Shown here in pieces: positions 15,105-23,837 of a stretch of DNA of 53,224 nucleotides. How positions within the stretch are numbered: position 1 is the first letter of the stretch; each line of letters opens with the position of its first letter. The stretch covers positions 1 to 53,224 of the IMG/VR virus record IMGVR_UViG_3300009180_005974. The stretch is one strand, 5' to 3'. The position numbers and the translations under genes are program-made. This DNA is from a virus. The notes under the pieces were generated by a model. It made no database searches and had not been told where the DNA came from. It saw only the letters and a list, made by a program, of their open reading frames with translations.

Positions 15105-15443
15105 ATGCGTTACTATCCAAAGAGTGCTGTTGGTTTTGAGATCGATTCCAGCGTCGCTGAGAAGCTGGGGCTCCTCGAGCAGTGGGAGGAGTGGGATGGC
15201 GAGCAGTATGACAGCGAATTCGGGTACGAGTTCGAGGAGAAGTACGGTGTGACGCCTTGGCGAGTCGTCAAGTTCTATGAGCAGAAAGGTGGTGAGATCA
15301 GCGGCCTGTCTGGTTTTGCCGATGGCTCCACCTATGTCCTGTTCGATGACGAGGAGAGTGGCGAGGCTTGGGACGCGCTCGTGAACTTTCTCGGCAACAA
15401 TAACATCGAGCTCGAAGACGGAACTTGGAGCGAGCTGGGCTGA
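15105..15443 (+). CDS. Acidic unknown protein
   Basis: A 112-residue protein starting at ATG 15105 after a strong AGGAGG; an in-frame TTG at 15081 is less likely. Very acidic and aromatic (LLEQWEEWDGEQYDSEFGYE, YVLFDDEESGEAWDALVNFL). No family recognised. The charge pattern could suit a nucleic-acid mimic, but that is speculation. Confidence 0.6.
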   Translation: MRYYPKSAVGFEIDSSVAEKLGLLEQWEEWDGEQYDSEFGYEFEEKYGVTPWRVVKFYEQKGGEISGLSGFADGSTYVLFDDEESGEAWDALVNFLGNNNIELEDGTWSELG

Positions 15444-15495
15444 ATCTCTATAAGATTCCCACGCAGCGATTATAGTGTCAAATCAAGGAGGACAA

Positions 15496-15906
15496 TTGTC
15501 AAGAGTCTGGAGCGACCCTTCTATCCTGAAGGCAATTCCCAATCCCTCGAGCAAGGGCTACGAGGTCAAGATCAAGTCACCCGAGGTAACGTTTCTCGGT
15601 GTCAAGGACCAGCCAGATTTCGCAGACCTCTTCATCACCATCTATCCGAATTCCAAGGTGGTGGAGCTCAAGTCTCTGAAGTACTATCTCCACCAGTTCC
15701 GCGAGAAGATCATCTCCTATGAGCGGCTGATCAATGTCGTCTACGACGATCTCATGGCAGCGTACGAGCCAGACCGGCTCCGGGTCGTGATGGTGTTCAA
15801 TCCTCGAGGTGGAATCAGCTCGAAGCTCACAATCGACTCTGACTGGAAGACCCGCGGCGGAGAAGAGAAGTACAAGGACTGGGTCGGTCTTGGGGAGGAG
15901 TGGTAA
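15496..15906 (+). CDS. QueF-fold protein lacking the catalytic cysteine
   Basis: A 136-residue protein with TTG start after AAGGAGG; GTG 15475 is upstream but overlaps a TATAGT (15471-15476) that may be a promoter. It matches the unimodular QueF family along its length: [37 protein letters not shown]. QueF reduces preQ0 to preQ1. In the family the motif before QPDF is CPxTG with the thioimide-forming Cys; here it is FLGVKD, with no Cys. The Asp of QPDF and the Glu of VELKS are kept. It is therefore unlikely to be a normal nitrile reductase; substrate binding or a different reaction is possible. No other deazaguanine gene lies in the window. It ends 2 bp before metK. Confidence 0.7.
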   Translation: MSRVWSDPSILKAIPNPSSKGYEVKIKSPEVTFLGVKDQPDFADLFITIYPNSKVVELKSLKYYLHQFREKIISYERLINVVYDDLMAAYEPDRLRVVMVFNPRGGISSKLTIDSDWKTRGGEEKYKDWVGLGEEW

Positions 15907-15907
15907 C

Positions 15908-17074
15908 ATGCCGAAGAACTACCTGTTTACATCTGAGTCCGTATCAGAGGGGCACCCAGATAAGATCTGTGACCAGATCTCTGACGCTGTGTTGGATTCT
16001 TACCTCCAGCAGTATCCTAACTCGAGGGTGGCCTGCGAGACCCTCGTGAAGACCGGCTTGGTCGTTGTAGCTGGAGAGATCACCGTGCCGTCTGAAGTCA
16101 AGGTCGACATCGCAAAGGTGGTGAGGAAGACGATCAACGACATCGGATTCAACCACTCTGACAAGGGATTCGACGGCAACACCTGCGCCGTCATGGTCGC
16201 CCTCGAGGAGCAGTCTCCCGATATTGCGCAGGGCGTCGATGAGGGCTCTGGCCTGTTCTCTGAGATGGGTGCTGGCGACCAGGGCATGATGTTCGGCTAC
16301 GCAGTCCTTGAGACGCCAGAGCTCATGCCGGCGTCGATCCAGTGGAGCCACGACCTGATGCGGAACCTCTCGAAGCTCCGCAAGACCGACAGCGACTGGT
16401 CCTGGGTCCGTCCGGACAGCAAGGCCCAGGTGACGGTGGAGTACCGAGACTCGAGGATCTCACGCATCGATACCGTCGTCCTGTCTACCCAGCACGAGCC
16501 CCGTGCCCACGGCGAGATCTATGAGCAGGTCGTCTCTGGTCTCATCAAGCGGTACCTGCCCTCTGACATGATCGACAACAAGACGAAGTTCTATGTCAAC
16601 CCCACGGGCAAGTTTGAGATCGGCGGACCGATGGGAGACTCGGGTCTCACGGGTCGCAAGATCATCGTCGACACCTACGGTGGCCACGGTGCCCACGGCG
16701 GTGGCGCCTTCTCGGGCAAGGATCCCAGCAAGGTTGACCGTTCGGCGGCTTACATGGGTCGGTACATCGCAAAGAACCTCGTCGCTTCCGGAGCCTGCTC
16801 TCGAGCGCTGGTCCAGCTCTCCTATGCGATTGGCGTCGCAGAACCGGTGAGCGTGATGGTCGATACTTTCGGCACCAACAGGGTAAGCGAGGATCAGATC
16901 ATTCGCTGCGTCAAGGACGTCTTCCCGCTGAAGCCGAAGGGAATCATTGAGCGCCTGGACCTGCGCAAGCCGGGATACCAGCGCACCGCCGCGTATGGCC
17001 ACTTTGGGCGAGGCGAATTCACTTGGGAGAAGTTGGACATGGTTACAACAATCAAGCGTTACCTGGAGATCTAA
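15908..17074 (+). CDS. metK: S-adenosylmethionine synthetase
   Basis: A 388-residue, full-length enzyme (E. coli MetK is 384). It makes SAM from methionine and ATP. Signatures include [20 protein letters not shown] at the N-terminus, [12 protein letters not shown] near residue 120, and [20 protein letters not shown] near 258, with the ATP and metal ligands intact. The start follows the upstream TAA by 2 bp; its own stop overlaps the ATG of ahcY. The two form a SAM synthesis and recycling pair. The GC-rich third codon positions match the neighbouring metabolic genes. Confidence 0.95.
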   Translation: MPKNYLFTSESVSEGHPDKICDQISDAVLDSYLQQYPNSRVACETLVKTGLVVVAGEITVPSEVKVDIAKVVRKTINDIGFNHSDKGFDGNTCAVMVALEEQSPDIAQGVDEGSGLFSEMGAGDQGMMFGYAVLETPELMPASIQWSHDLMRNLSKLRKTDSDWSWVRPDSKAQVTVEYRDSRISRIDTVVLSTQHEPRAHGEIYEQVVSGLIKRYLPSDMIDNKTKFYVNPTGKFEIGGPMGDSGLTGRKIIVDTYGGHGAHGGGAFSGKDPSKVDRSAAYMGRYIAKNLVASGACSRALVQLSYAIGVAEPVSVMVDTFGTNRVSEDQIIRCVKDVFPLKPKGIIERLDLRKPGYQRTAAYGHFGRGEFTWEKLDMVTTIKRYLEI

Positions 17075-18567
17075 TGAAATTCATGAATACTGGCCTCGAG
17101 CTTTTCTCGGGCATGCAGAGCAGAGTCAAGGACAATTCTGACAAGACGACGACGTGGGGTCGGAAGGAGATTGAGCTCGCCCAGAAGGAGATGCCCGGGC
17201 TCATGTCCGTGCGCAATCGCTTCAAGGATGAGAAGCCCCTGCAGGGCGCCCGGATCATGGGTTCACTCCACATGACTATCCAGACGGCTGTGCTGATCGA
17301 GACCCTTAAAGACCTCGGCGCAGATGTGCAGTGGGTGAGCTGTAACATCTTCTCGACGCAGGACCACGCGGCATCAGCTATTGCTTCCACCGGCACCCGG
17401 GTCTTTGCATGGGCTGGTGAGACCCTCGAGGAGTACTGGTGGTGCACCCTTCAGGCGCTCGCCTGGCCTGATGGTTCTGGTCCCACGCTCCTCCTCGATG
17501 ATGGCGGTGATGCGACCCTTCTAGTTCATCTCGGCTACCAGCACGAGAAGAATGATACGCTGCCAGACCTAGCTACTGCATCTTCGGAGGAGGAAGCCGT
17601 CATCTTCCAGCTCATCCATGATGTCCGCAGGGAGAAGGGTAACAACTTCTGGACTCCTCTGGCGGCGAACATCAAGGGTGTCTCTGAAGAGACTACTACT
17701 GGCGTGCACCGGCTCTACGAGATGCGCGATGCCGGCACCCTCTTGTTCCCGGCGATCAACGTCAACGATTCGGTGACCAAGTCGAAGTTCGACAACCTCT
17801 ATGGTTGCCGCCACTCTCTCGTCGATGCCATCAATCGTGCTACGGACGTGCTGGTCTCAGGCAAGCGGGTCCTGGTCTGTGGCTACGGTGACGTGGGTAA
17901 GGGTTCAGTAGATAGCCTCCGAGGCCAGTATGCCAGAGTTGCAGTCACTGAGATTGACCCGATCTGTGCGCTCCAGGCATGTATGATGGGCCTCGAGGTC
18001 ACTACGGTCGAGGATGCGCTCCCGCACACTGACATCTTTGTGACCGCAACTGGGAACAAGAACATCATTAACGCCGAGCACATGTCCCAGATGAAGGACG
18101 GAGCCATCGTCTGTAACATTGGCCACTTCGACAATGAGATCGACATGGCAGGCCTCGAGCGCATGCGCCGTGATCGGCTGGTTACTAAGACCGAAGTGAA
18201 GCCAGGCGTCCACGAGTGGGAGTTTGACGACACGGGTCGAAAGATCCTGATCCTCGCCGAGGGTCGACTCGTGAATCTTGGATGCGCGACCGGTCACCCG
18301 AGCCTTGTGATGAGCAACAGTTTCACGAATCAGGTGCTCGCCCAGATCGACCTCCACAAGTTCTCTGAGCTCTACGGTCATAATCGCATCAAGCTTCCTG
18401 ATCTCAATGTGAGCGTGGTCACGCTTCCGAAGCACCTCGATGAGATGGTTGCCCGACTTCACCTCGATAAGTTCGGTGCAAAGCTCACGAAGCTTACCGA
18501 GAGTCAGGCAAGCTACATTGGAGTCGACGTCGAAGGTCCCTACAAGTCGAATCAGTACCGGTACTGA
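17074..18567 (+). CDS. ahcY: S-adenosylhomocysteine hydrolase
   Basis: A 497-residue enzyme of normal length that splits S-adenosylhomocysteine to adenosine and homocysteine using bound NAD. ATG 17074 overlaps the metK stop (TAATG) with CCTGGAG upstream. Signatures: [38 protein letters not shown], the NAD loop [11 protein letters not shown], and the C-terminus PYKSNQYRY with the conserved Lys and Tyr. It relieves product inhibition of methyltransferases and lets homocysteine return toward methionine. Its pairing with metK implies heavy methyl-group use during infection. Confidence 0.95.
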   Translation: MKFMNTGLELFSGMQSRVKDNSDKTTTWGRKEIELAQKEMPGLMSVRNRFKDEKPLQGARIMGSLHMTIQTAVLIETLKDLGADVQWVSCNIFSTQDHAASAIASTGTRVFAWAGETLEEYWWCTLQALAWPDGSGPTLLLDDGGDATLLVHLGYQHEKNDTLPDLATASSEEEAVIFQLIHDVRREKGNNFWTPLAANIKGVSEETTTGVHRLYEMRDAGTLLFPAINVNDSVTKSKFDNLYGCRHSLVDAINRATDVLVSGKRVLVCGYGDVGKGSVDSLRGQYARVAVTEIDPICALQACMMGLEVTTVEDALPHTDIFVTATGNKNIINAEHMSQMKDGAIVCNIGHFDNEIDMAGLERMRRDRLVTKTEVKPGVHEWEFDDTGRKILILAEGRLVNLGCATGHPSLVMSNSFTNQVLAQIDLHKFSELYGHNRIKLPDLNVSVVTLPKHLDEMVARLHLDKFGAKLTKLTESQASYIGVDVEGPYKSNQYRY

Positions 18568-18570
18568 GAC

Positions 18571-18861
18571 ATGAGCGAGAAGCTTCAGGGCGGTGACCTC
18601 GTGTCAATCGAGCCGTGGGACTGTGAGGGTATTGAGCCTCCGTGGGGATGGACTTCAGGCGATGAGAGAAAGAGAGTCATGGAAAGCAACAAAAGCTATG
18701 CCACGAAGATCTCCAGGAAGAAGCTGATCCCCGGAGTTTCTGGACTGGTAATTGAGCTGGACCACCTCGGCGTGAATGACTTTGACACCCATTATGTGGT
18801 CTTGATCAATGGTCAGAAGCTCAGCATCCCAGTGAGGTTCCTGCACAAGTTGCAGTCCTGA
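18571..18861 (+). CDS. Small SH3-like barrel protein, GDLV family
   Basis: A 96-residue protein 3 bp after ahcY. It begins MSEKLQGGDLVSIEPWD, a variant of the GDLV motif, and ends in strands (GVSGLVIELDHLG, HYVVLINGQKLSIPVRFLHK). Probably part of the same transcript as metK-ahcY, which ends in the hairpin that follows. Function unknown. Confidence 0.6.
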   Translation: MSEKLQGGDLVSIEPWDCEGIEPPWGWTSGDERKRVMESNKSYATKISRKKLIPGVSGLVIELDHLGVNDFDTHYVVLINGQKLSIPVRFLHKLQS

Positions 18862-18881
18862 AATTCTAAAAGAGCTTGAAC

Positions 18882-18916
18882 AGCCTCCAGATCAGTATTA
18901 CACTGGTTTGGAGGCT
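18882..18916 (+). terminator. Terminator-like hairpin
   Basis: AGCCTCCA (18882-18889) pairs with TGGAGGCT (18909-18916) and is followed by TCTTG. As at 15038-15079 the right arm carries GGAGG and the next in-frame TTG starts a reading frame, so translational control is an alternative. Confidence 0.5.
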
Positions 18917-18918
18917 TC

Positions 18919-19122
18919 TTGCATAACAACACGTCGGCAGGACAGCTCCGAACCTGGAAGGAAAAGTACTTTAAGCTCACACCTCCAGGCGAGGGCTTTG
19001 AGATGATGTTGCTGATCTCAGAGTCCAGAGGCACATGGACGGTCATGTTCAATGGTGGACACACCAGCGAGATGACTGAGGAATCGATACGCAGTCTCAC
19101 GAGGTTGATATCAGATGCGTGA
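18919..19122 (+). CDS. Small unknown protein
   Basis: A 67-residue protein with TTG start; its GGAGG is inside the right arm of the preceding hairpin. Sequence EKYFKLTPPGEGFEMMLLIS and GTWTVMFNGGHTSEMTEESI is beta-rich and recalls the GDLV-family proteins without the motif itself. The next gene starts within its last codons. Confidence 0.45.
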   Translation: MHNNTSAGQLRTWKEKYFKLTPPGEGFEMMLLISESRGTWTVMFNGGHTSEMTEESIRSLTRLISDA

Positions 19123-19354
19123 AGCTGACAAGGGCAAGCTGTTCCTACCGCTGGATGAGAGCGGCGAGTTTCATGAACCCTGCATCCTGATAGAGATGCA
19201 CAAGCAGTTCTCGCTACCACACGACGTTGTCGAGCACCACAGGCTCAGGTCAAACAGGTGTCACTATGAAGTCCTGGCGAAGGGAAGCATCAAATTTCTA
19301 GATACTGACCACTGGACACTAATCTCAGTTGAAAATTACAACTCAGTAGAATAG
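19115..19354 (+). CDS. Small SH3-like unknown protein
   Basis: A 79-residue protein, ATG overlapping the upstream gene. MREADKGKLFLPLDES begins like a GDLV-type protein and the end (HYEVLAKGSIKFLDTDHWTL) follows the same strand plan. Function unknown. Confidence 0.5.
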   Translation: MREADKGKLFLPLDESGEFHEPCILIEMHKQFSLPHDVVEHHRLRSNRCHYEVLAKGSIKFLDTDHWTLISVENYNSVE

Positions 19355-19380
19355 ACTCAAACTCCAACAAAGAGAAAATC

Positions 19381-20529
19381 ATGAAGTTCCTCAAGAATGA
19401 CAACGCCTGGTCCCTCACTCCTGATGCCCGTCTCGATGTCCGCGACAGGCTTCCGCCGGGAAACTACACAGTCTGCCAGAATCCCCTGACGAAGGAGTAT
19501 TTCCTCGAGGAGAGCGAGCCCTTCACCCTCCCCAAGAAGCTCTACGGGAAGACCAACCGGTACGCGGATCGAATCCTCGAGACCTTCGAGAATCGCCAGC
19601 CTGGGACCCAGGTGGGCGTGTTCCTCAGTGGCGTGAAGGGCTCCGGCAAGACCCTCCTCGCGAAGCAGGTCTCGGTGAACTCTGGTCTTCCGGTCATCAT
19701 CGTCAACACTCCCTTCTCGGACGAGCGCTTCATGCGGACGATCCAGGGAATCGAGCAGCCGGCGATTGTCATCTTTGACGAGTTTGAGAAGCTCTATGAC
19801 CGGGAGGCGCAGGAGTCGATTCTCACCCTCTTTGACGGCGTCTACACGGCGCGGAACAAGATCATGGTCATCACCTGCAACGACAAGTACTCGGTGCAGG
19901 GCTTCTTCCACAATCGCCCCAGCCGGCTCCGGTACGCGATCGCCTTCAGCGGTCTCGATGCCTCCTTCATCAAGGAGTACTGCGAGGACTGTCTGGATGA
20001 CCAAAGCTTCACAGATCCCATCATCGGTCTCAGCGCTACCTGCGATGAGTTCAATTTCGACATGCTGCAGGTCCTAGTAGATGAGCTCAACCGCTACGGT
20101 GGGCCCTTCGAGGAATGCGTTGAGATCCTCAACGTGAAGCCCATTGGTCACGGCGGGAAGTCGAAGTGGAAGACCTCTGTATCCACTCCCGGCGAGAAGG
20201 GTCGCAAGTGGGAGGTTGAGTCTCCGTCCCAGCTCGATGCTTCTCCTCTCCACATGATCTCTTCCGATCGGTACGACAACTGCATTTCGGTGCGGATCAA
20301 GGAAGTTGTCGCCAAGCGAGCCAAGTCCCGAGATGAGGAAGATGAGGACGACTACGATTCTGACGAGACGCTCTATCTCGAGCTCCACACCGACAATCTC
20401 ACGCGTATCGATCCGTTCTCGGGGACCTACGTCTTCGATGTCGAGGACTATGGAAGCAAGTTCCGCATTGTCTTCACAGAAGAGGCGAAGGGTCGCCCCA
20501 ATTACCAGATCGGCGCCTCTGACTTCTAG
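19381..20529 (+). CDS. AAA+ ATPase
   Basis: A 382-residue protein with one AAA+ module: Walker A GVKGSGKT (about 84-91), Walker B IVIFDEFE (129-136), sensor-like MVITCNDK, and an arginine-containing NRPSRLRYAIAF. The first 50 residues and the C-terminal 150 are not recognised; the C-terminus is acidic (RDEEDEDDYDSDETLYLEL) and may bind partners. The organisation, a single ATPase that grips its target with poorly conserved flanks, resembles phage and BCS1-like remodelling ATPases. It is the largest protein among small unknowns and its codon use (GC-rich third positions) is like metK. Confidence 0.75.
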   Translation: MKFLKNDNAWSLTPDARLDVRDRLPPGNYTVCQNPLTKEYFLEESEPFTLPKKLYGKTNRYADRILETFENRQPGTQVGVFLSGVKGSGKTLLAKQVSVNSGLPVIIVNTPFSDERFMRTIQGIEQPAIVIFDEFEKLYDREAQESILTLFDGVYTARNKIMVITCNDKYSVQGFFHNRPSRLRYAIAFSGLDASFIKEYCEDCLDDQSFTDPIIGLSATCDEFNFDMLQVLVDELNRYGGPFEECVEILNVKPIGHGGKSKWKTSVSTPGEKGRKWEVESPSQLDASPLHMISSDRYDNCISVRIKEVVAKRAKSRDEEDEDDYDSDETLYLELHTDNLTRIDPFSGTYVFDVEDYGSKFRIVFTEEAKGRPNYQIGASDF

Positions 20530-20536
20530 GGCTTAA

Positions 20537-20755
20537 ATGAAACCCGGCGACCTCATCATGTTTGTGTGGCCTGAATCCCTGTCTCGCGTCGATGACCCCA
20601 TGGACTGGGAGAGGGCCCGAATCGGCCTCATCATCCAGACCACCATGTCGCGTCCGGGTGATGCGAAGTACGGGGATGAGCTGCTGGTACTGCACGAGGG
20701 TGAGAGGTGGTCGGTTCCCAGTACGTGGTGCCGCAAAGTCAAGGAGTCCAAATGA
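20537..20755 (+). CDS. Small SH3-like barrel protein, MKPGDL family
   Basis: A 72-residue protein beginning MKPGDLIMFVWPE, then strands ARIGLIIQTT, DELLVLHEGERWSVP. A clear member of the paralogous MKPGDLV family. Overlaps the next family member by 4 bp (ATGA). Confidence 0.65.
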   Translation: MKPGDLIMFVWPESLSRVDDPMDWERARIGLIIQTTMSRPGDAKYGDELLVLHEGERWSVPSTWCRKVKESK

Positions 20756-20985
20756 AGCCCGGAGATCTCGTTGTTCTCCGGGAGCATAATGTGCGAACAG
20801 ATATCTCACGTAGTGATCGTCAATGGGTCCTTGAGAACATTGCCAATCGAACGATGCTTGTCATCGAACCTGTCAGCACTGGCTTCCACTACTTACTTGA
20901 CGGGAACATCTTCTATTTCAATGGAGACTGGACCCATTTGATGACAATCATCAACCTTCCTTCTCAAGAAACCGGAAAAACATGA
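20752..20985 (+). CDS. Small SH3-like barrel protein, MKPGDL family
   Basis: A 77-residue protein beginning MKPGDLVVLREHN after a good AAGGAG. Strands NRTMLVIEPVSTGFHYLLDG and IFYFNGDWTHLM follow. Tandem paralogue of the preceding gene; overlaps the phosphoesterase start by 4 bp. Confidence 0.65.
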   Translation: MKPGDLVVLREHNVRTDISRSDRQWVLENIANRTMLVIEPVSTGFHYLLDGNIFYFNGDWTHLMTIINLPSQETGKT

Positions 20986-21671
20986 AAGTCTGGCACATCT
21001 CTGATACGCATATGAATCACGGGCAGCTTGTTGTGCCTGAGGGCGTTGACATCGTCATCCACTCTGGAGATGCATCAAACTACCGGGACCCGTACCGGAA
21101 TGAGCCAGAGATGCGGGCGTTCATCGACTGGTTTGCATGCATCCCGATTCCGACCAAGGTGTTCGTCCCCGGAAATCATGACACCTCGGTAGAGAAGGGG
21201 CTGGTCAGCCGTGAACTCATAGAGAGCCGCGGCATCAACCTCCTCCTCACCGAGGAGAGGGAGATCTCTGGACTGCGGTTCTGGGGATCTCCCTTCACAC
21301 CCAAGTATGGAGACTGGTCCTACATGAAGGACCGTGGCACGATCAACCGTGTGTGGGACACCATTCCTGAGGGTGTTGACGTGGTGATCACGCACGGACC
21401 GCCGTTCAGTGTGCTTGATGCCACTATCCGTCGCGACAATGAGTATGACCTCTGTGGCGACTCCGCCCTGTTCAAGGCGGTGAAGCGGGTCGACCCCCAG
21501 CTCATGTGCTTTGGTCATGTGCACAGCTTCCGTGATGTCCGGAACTCAGGGACCCGGACCGTGCACGGTATGCGCACGGTGTTCAGCAACGCGTCTTGCG
21601 TGGATGATGGCAAATGGGGCGTGATCACGAGCCACGGCAACATCCTGGATATCCCATGCACGAAGGCCTGA
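20982..21671 (+). CDS. Calcineurin-like metallophosphoesterase
   Basis: A 229-residue protein with the full set of metal-binding motifs: ISDTH near residue 8, HSGDASN near 28, VPGNHDTS near 64, VVITHGPP near 132 and CFGHVHSF near 172. The family hydrolyses phosphomonoesters or diesters with two metal ions. Substrate unknown; cyclic nucleotides, RNA ends or nucleotides are all possible. It is embedded in the chain of small overlapping genes. Confidence 0.85.
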   Translation: MKVWHISDTHMNHGQLVVPEGVDIVIHSGDASNYRDPYRNEPEMRAFIDWFACIPIPTKVFVPGNHDTSVEKGLVSRELIESRGINLLLTEEREISGLRFWGSPFTPKYGDWSYMKDRGTINRVWDTIPEGVDVVITHGPPFSVLDATIRRDNEYDLCGDSALFKAVKRVDPQLMCFGHVHSFRDVRNSGTRTVHGMRTVFSNASCVDDGKWGVITSHGNILDIPCTKA

Positions 21672-21877
21672 AACTCCAGTACCTACCATTCGAGAACGAA
21701 AGACTGAAGGAGATCATCGAAGACCTCCTCAACCACGTTCGAAATGCTCCGTGCCTCGTCTCCCACCCAGGTGAGCTCACCTACGAGTGTAGGCATGACA
21801 ATCCCTGCCGGGTATGTGAGTGGAGAGTAAGCGTGTTGAAAGATCTTCAGCGAGAATGGGACATCCAACTACCTTGA
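21656..21877 (+). CDS. Small Cys/His-containing unknown protein
   Basis: A 73-residue protein whose ATG lies in the end of the phosphoesterase gene. The part ECRHDNPCRVCEWRV has a CxH...CxxC pattern that may bind zinc. Otherwise helical. Function unknown. Confidence 0.5.
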   Translation: MHEGLKLQYLPFENERLKEIIEDLLNHVRNAPCLVSHPGELTYECRHDNPCRVCEWRVSVLKDLQREWDIQLP

Positions 21878-21891
21878 GAATGGAGTGAATC

Positions 21892-22056
21892 ATGAGCATC
21901 CACCACTGCGATGACTGCAGATTCTTACACAGCCAGTGCAAGTGTCCAGACATCGGCCCACCATGGTACACGGCGTACACGCATGAGGAAAACATGCGGA
22001 TGCGGGAGGAGTGGTACCGAAACAATCCCGATCGCCGCCCTGAAGAGGAAGAATGA
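21892..22056 (+). CDS. Small Cys-rich unknown protein
   Basis: A 54-residue protein from ATG 21892. MSIHHCDDCRFLHSQCKCPD has four Cys in CxxC and CxC pairs, a likely metal site, followed by aromatic and acidic sequence. Stop overlaps the next start (ATGA). Confidence 0.5.
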   Translation: MSIHHCDDCRFLHSQCKCPDIGPPWYTAYTHEENMRMREEWYRNNPDRRPEEEE

Positions 22057-22217
22057 ACGAGGTCACAATCAGCATCGACACCCTCAGGCTCCTCTACGAG
22101 TGGCACTACAATCCAGCAACCGACTACCGGGACCCACCAGAGATCACCGCCGCCTGGCGTGAGATTGCCAGTCTTGCAGGATTCGATGATGAGTCGGAGT
22201 TTGATGAAACCCGGTGA
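22053..22217 (+). CDS. Small unknown protein
   Basis: A 54-residue protein, MNEVTISIDTLRLLYEWHYN followed by ATDYRDPPEITAAWREIASL and an acidic end. Overlaps the upstream stop by 4 bp and the next gene by 14 bp. Function unknown. Confidence 0.5.
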   Translation: MNEVTISIDTLRLLYEWHYNPATDYRDPPEITAAWREIASLAGFDDESEFDETR

Positions 22218-22413
22218 CCTCGTTAGGATTGTCCACTCATCCGAAGAGAAACTCCCTGACGATATCCTCGGTCACACCGGAGTGATCGTCGAACCCGTCA
22301 CACTCGAGGACGGCCATCCCATCAACAGTTGGTGCGACTGGTGGGTCCTGATCGACGGTGAGATGCAGCCCTGGGCGGAGGAGAATCTGGAGGTGATCAG
22401 TGAAACCCGGTGA
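22204..22413 (+). CDS. Small SH3-like barrel protein, MKPGDLV family
   Basis: A 69-residue protein beginning MKPGDLVRIVHSSEE, with GVIVEPVTLE and DWWVLIDGEMQPWAEENLEV. The final strand pattern (WVLIDGE...W...LEVIS) is that of the family. Overlaps its paralogue downstream by 14 bp. Confidence 0.65.
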   Translation: MKPGDLVRIVHSSEEKLPDDILGHTGVIVEPVTLEDGHPINSWCDWWVLIDGEMQPWAEENLEVISETR

Positions 22414-22618
22414 TCTCGTCAGGATCCGCAGACCGGAATACGACAAGGATTATGCCGAGAAATACTGGGAACAGATCGGTCTCATCATTGAAGTCGGGAC
22501 CAACCCGAACCCATTGAGAGTCCACACGCCGGTCGGTATCGCTTGGTTCAAACCTCGCGAAGTCGACCTTGTAAACGACGACACCGATGGTTATGATAGA
22601 GACAAGGAGACAGAATGA
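22400..22618 (+). CDS. Small SH3-like barrel protein, MKPGDLV family
   Basis: A 72-residue protein with GTG start, beginning MKPGDLVRIRRPEYD and containing QIGLIIEVGTN and GIAWFKPREVDLV. The DNA around the start (gtgaaacccggtgatctcgt) nearly repeats that of the gene before, showing a recent tandem duplication of at least the first codons. Confidence 0.65.
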   Translation: MKPGDLVRIRRPEYDKDYAEKYWEQIGLIIEVGTNPNPLRVHTPVGIAWFKPREVDLVNDDTDGYDRDKETE

Positions 22619-22779
22619 GCTGGGATTTTACGAGAGATGAACTCTTTGAGGAAATCGAAGCAAGAATGGATGAGGGGTATAATGCGACGAGGATGACAGA
22701 TTACTTCTGGTCGATTCTCGAGAGAGCGTACAAGGAAAGAGATACGGCTAAAAACGGAAATGAGGAGAAGGAATCATGA
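22615..22779 (+). CDS. Small unknown protein
   Basis: A 54-residue helical, acidic protein: MSWDFTRDELFEEIEARMDE then TDYFWSILERAYKERD. ATGA overlaps at both ends. Function unknown. Confidence 0.5.
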   Translation: MSWDFTRDELFEEIEARMDEGYNATRMTDYFWSILERAYKERDTAKNGNEEKES

Positions 22780-23030
22780 CAGAAAGCGGCAAAATCTTTC
22801 AGCTTCATCTTGCCAACGTGAAGAACCCGCACATCTTTGAGAAGGGAACAGTACCTAACAACATCTTTGCTTTCATCAGTGAGTACGATGATCCTGAGGG
22901 AGACATTCCTGTCGTTGATCACCGGATTCGCCATCTTATCGACTTCAGTCTCCTGAAAGGGAAGCCCTACGAGGATGAGGTCCGTGAGATGGTCGGCCTT
23001 CCACCGCGAAAGGTCAAGGAGAATCAATGA
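22776..23030 (+). CDS. Small unknown protein
   Basis: An 84-residue protein, MTESGKIFQLHLANVKNPHI then VPNNIFAFISEYDDPEGD and VDHRIRHLIDFSLLKGKPY. Soluble, mixed alpha/beta. ATGA overlaps at both ends. Function unknown. Confidence 0.5.
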   Translation: MTESGKIFQLHLANVKNPHIFEKGTVPNNIFAFISEYDDPEGDIPVVDHRIRHLIDFSLLKGKPYEDEVREMVGLPPRKVKENQ

Positions 23031-23197
23031 GCAACGAGCACGTAGACAATGAGGTCCCCGAAGGGGCCAGCTTTCCCATCACGGATCCCACGATTATCGA
23101 GAAGCTCGATAGCCTGACCCCAGAGGAGATGGAGAAGTTTGCAGCCGTCCTGAAGGAGAGTCTTCAGGAGCTTCGCAGGGAGAAGGAGAACGCATGA
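23027..23197 (+). CDS. Small acidic helical protein
   Basis: A 56-residue protein, MSNEHVDNEVPEGASFPITD then TIIEKLDSLTPEEMEKFAAV, predicted as an acidic helix hairpin. ATGA overlaps at both ends. Function unknown. Confidence 0.5.
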   Translation: MSNEHVDNEVPEGASFPITDPTIIEKLDSLTPEEMEKFAAVLKESLQELRREKENA

Positions 23198-23601
23198 GAA
23201 ACTGGGGTGAGATCGACCTGGCTGACATTCGAGATGAGGACATCCAGGATCGCGACAAAGCGATCATCGAGCTGTGGGATGTCCTCGAACGGCACGTTAA
23301 GATGATTGATGCGACACGACATCCAAGCGATAGAGACGGGTCGCATCCCGCTCTTGAGAAGTATCGCCGGTTTGTAAACGAGAATCGCAGCCCGTATGGT
23401 TTGCAGGAAGGAGCACCCATGACTGATTACAAGCACATTAGAGACTTCAAGAACCTTGCTGATAAAGTTAATGAGACCCTCGACAAGGGTGAAAACGGCG
23501 ATCTCCTCGCGATTGTCCAGGAACTTCTCGACTACAATGAGAAGAATCGAGAAGCCATCATCGCAGAGTGTAGAGACATTGACAACAAGGAGACAGAATG
23601 A
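23194..23601 (+). CDS. Unknown helical protein
   Basis: A 135-residue charged helical protein (WGEIDLADIRDEDIQDRD, IIELWDVLERHVKMID, NLADKVNETLDKGENGDLL). An internal ATG near 23419 with AAGGAG upstream (caggaaggagcacccATG) could be a second start that gives a 60-residue product MTDYKHIRDFKNLAD, possibly a nested gene. ATGA overlaps at both ends. Confidence 0.5.
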   Translation: MRNWGEIDLADIRDEDIQDRDKAIIELWDVLERHVKMIDATRHPSDRDGSHPALEKYRRFVNENRSPYGLQEGAPMTDYKHIRDFKNLADKVNETLDKGENGDLLAIVQELLDYNEKNREAIIAECRDIDNKETE

Positions 23602-23837
23602 GTGCCCTTACACCTGAACAGTTCGCCTCGCTCTCTTCGGCCGGTAAGTCCGATGTGCTTGAGCTTGAGATCGATTACTCCCTGAGACTCCTGGAGATGA
23701 GCAAGGAGTACGAGTTCAAGTCGACAGATCCAGATGAGATCAAGCGACGGTCGGATGAGCATGCCGCACGCTGGTCACAGTTGGTCCAGGAACGTGACAG
23801 CAAGATCCAGAACATCATGAAGAAGGAGAACCCATGA
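23598..23837 (+). CDS. Small helical unknown protein
   Basis: A 79-residue helical protein (LTPEQFASLSSAGKSDVLEL, IKRRSDEHAARWSQLVQERD). Ends KKENP with the next start overlapping (ATGA). Function unknown. Confidence 0.5.
   Translation: MSALTPEQFASLSSAGKSDVLELEIDYSLRLLEMSKEYEFKSTDPDEIKRRSDEHAARWSQLVQERDSKIQNIMKKENP

Noticed and set aside
15496-15906. Annotation as an active queuosine-pathway QueF reductase
   Set aside because: The catalytic Cys motif is missing and no other pathway gene is present in the window.
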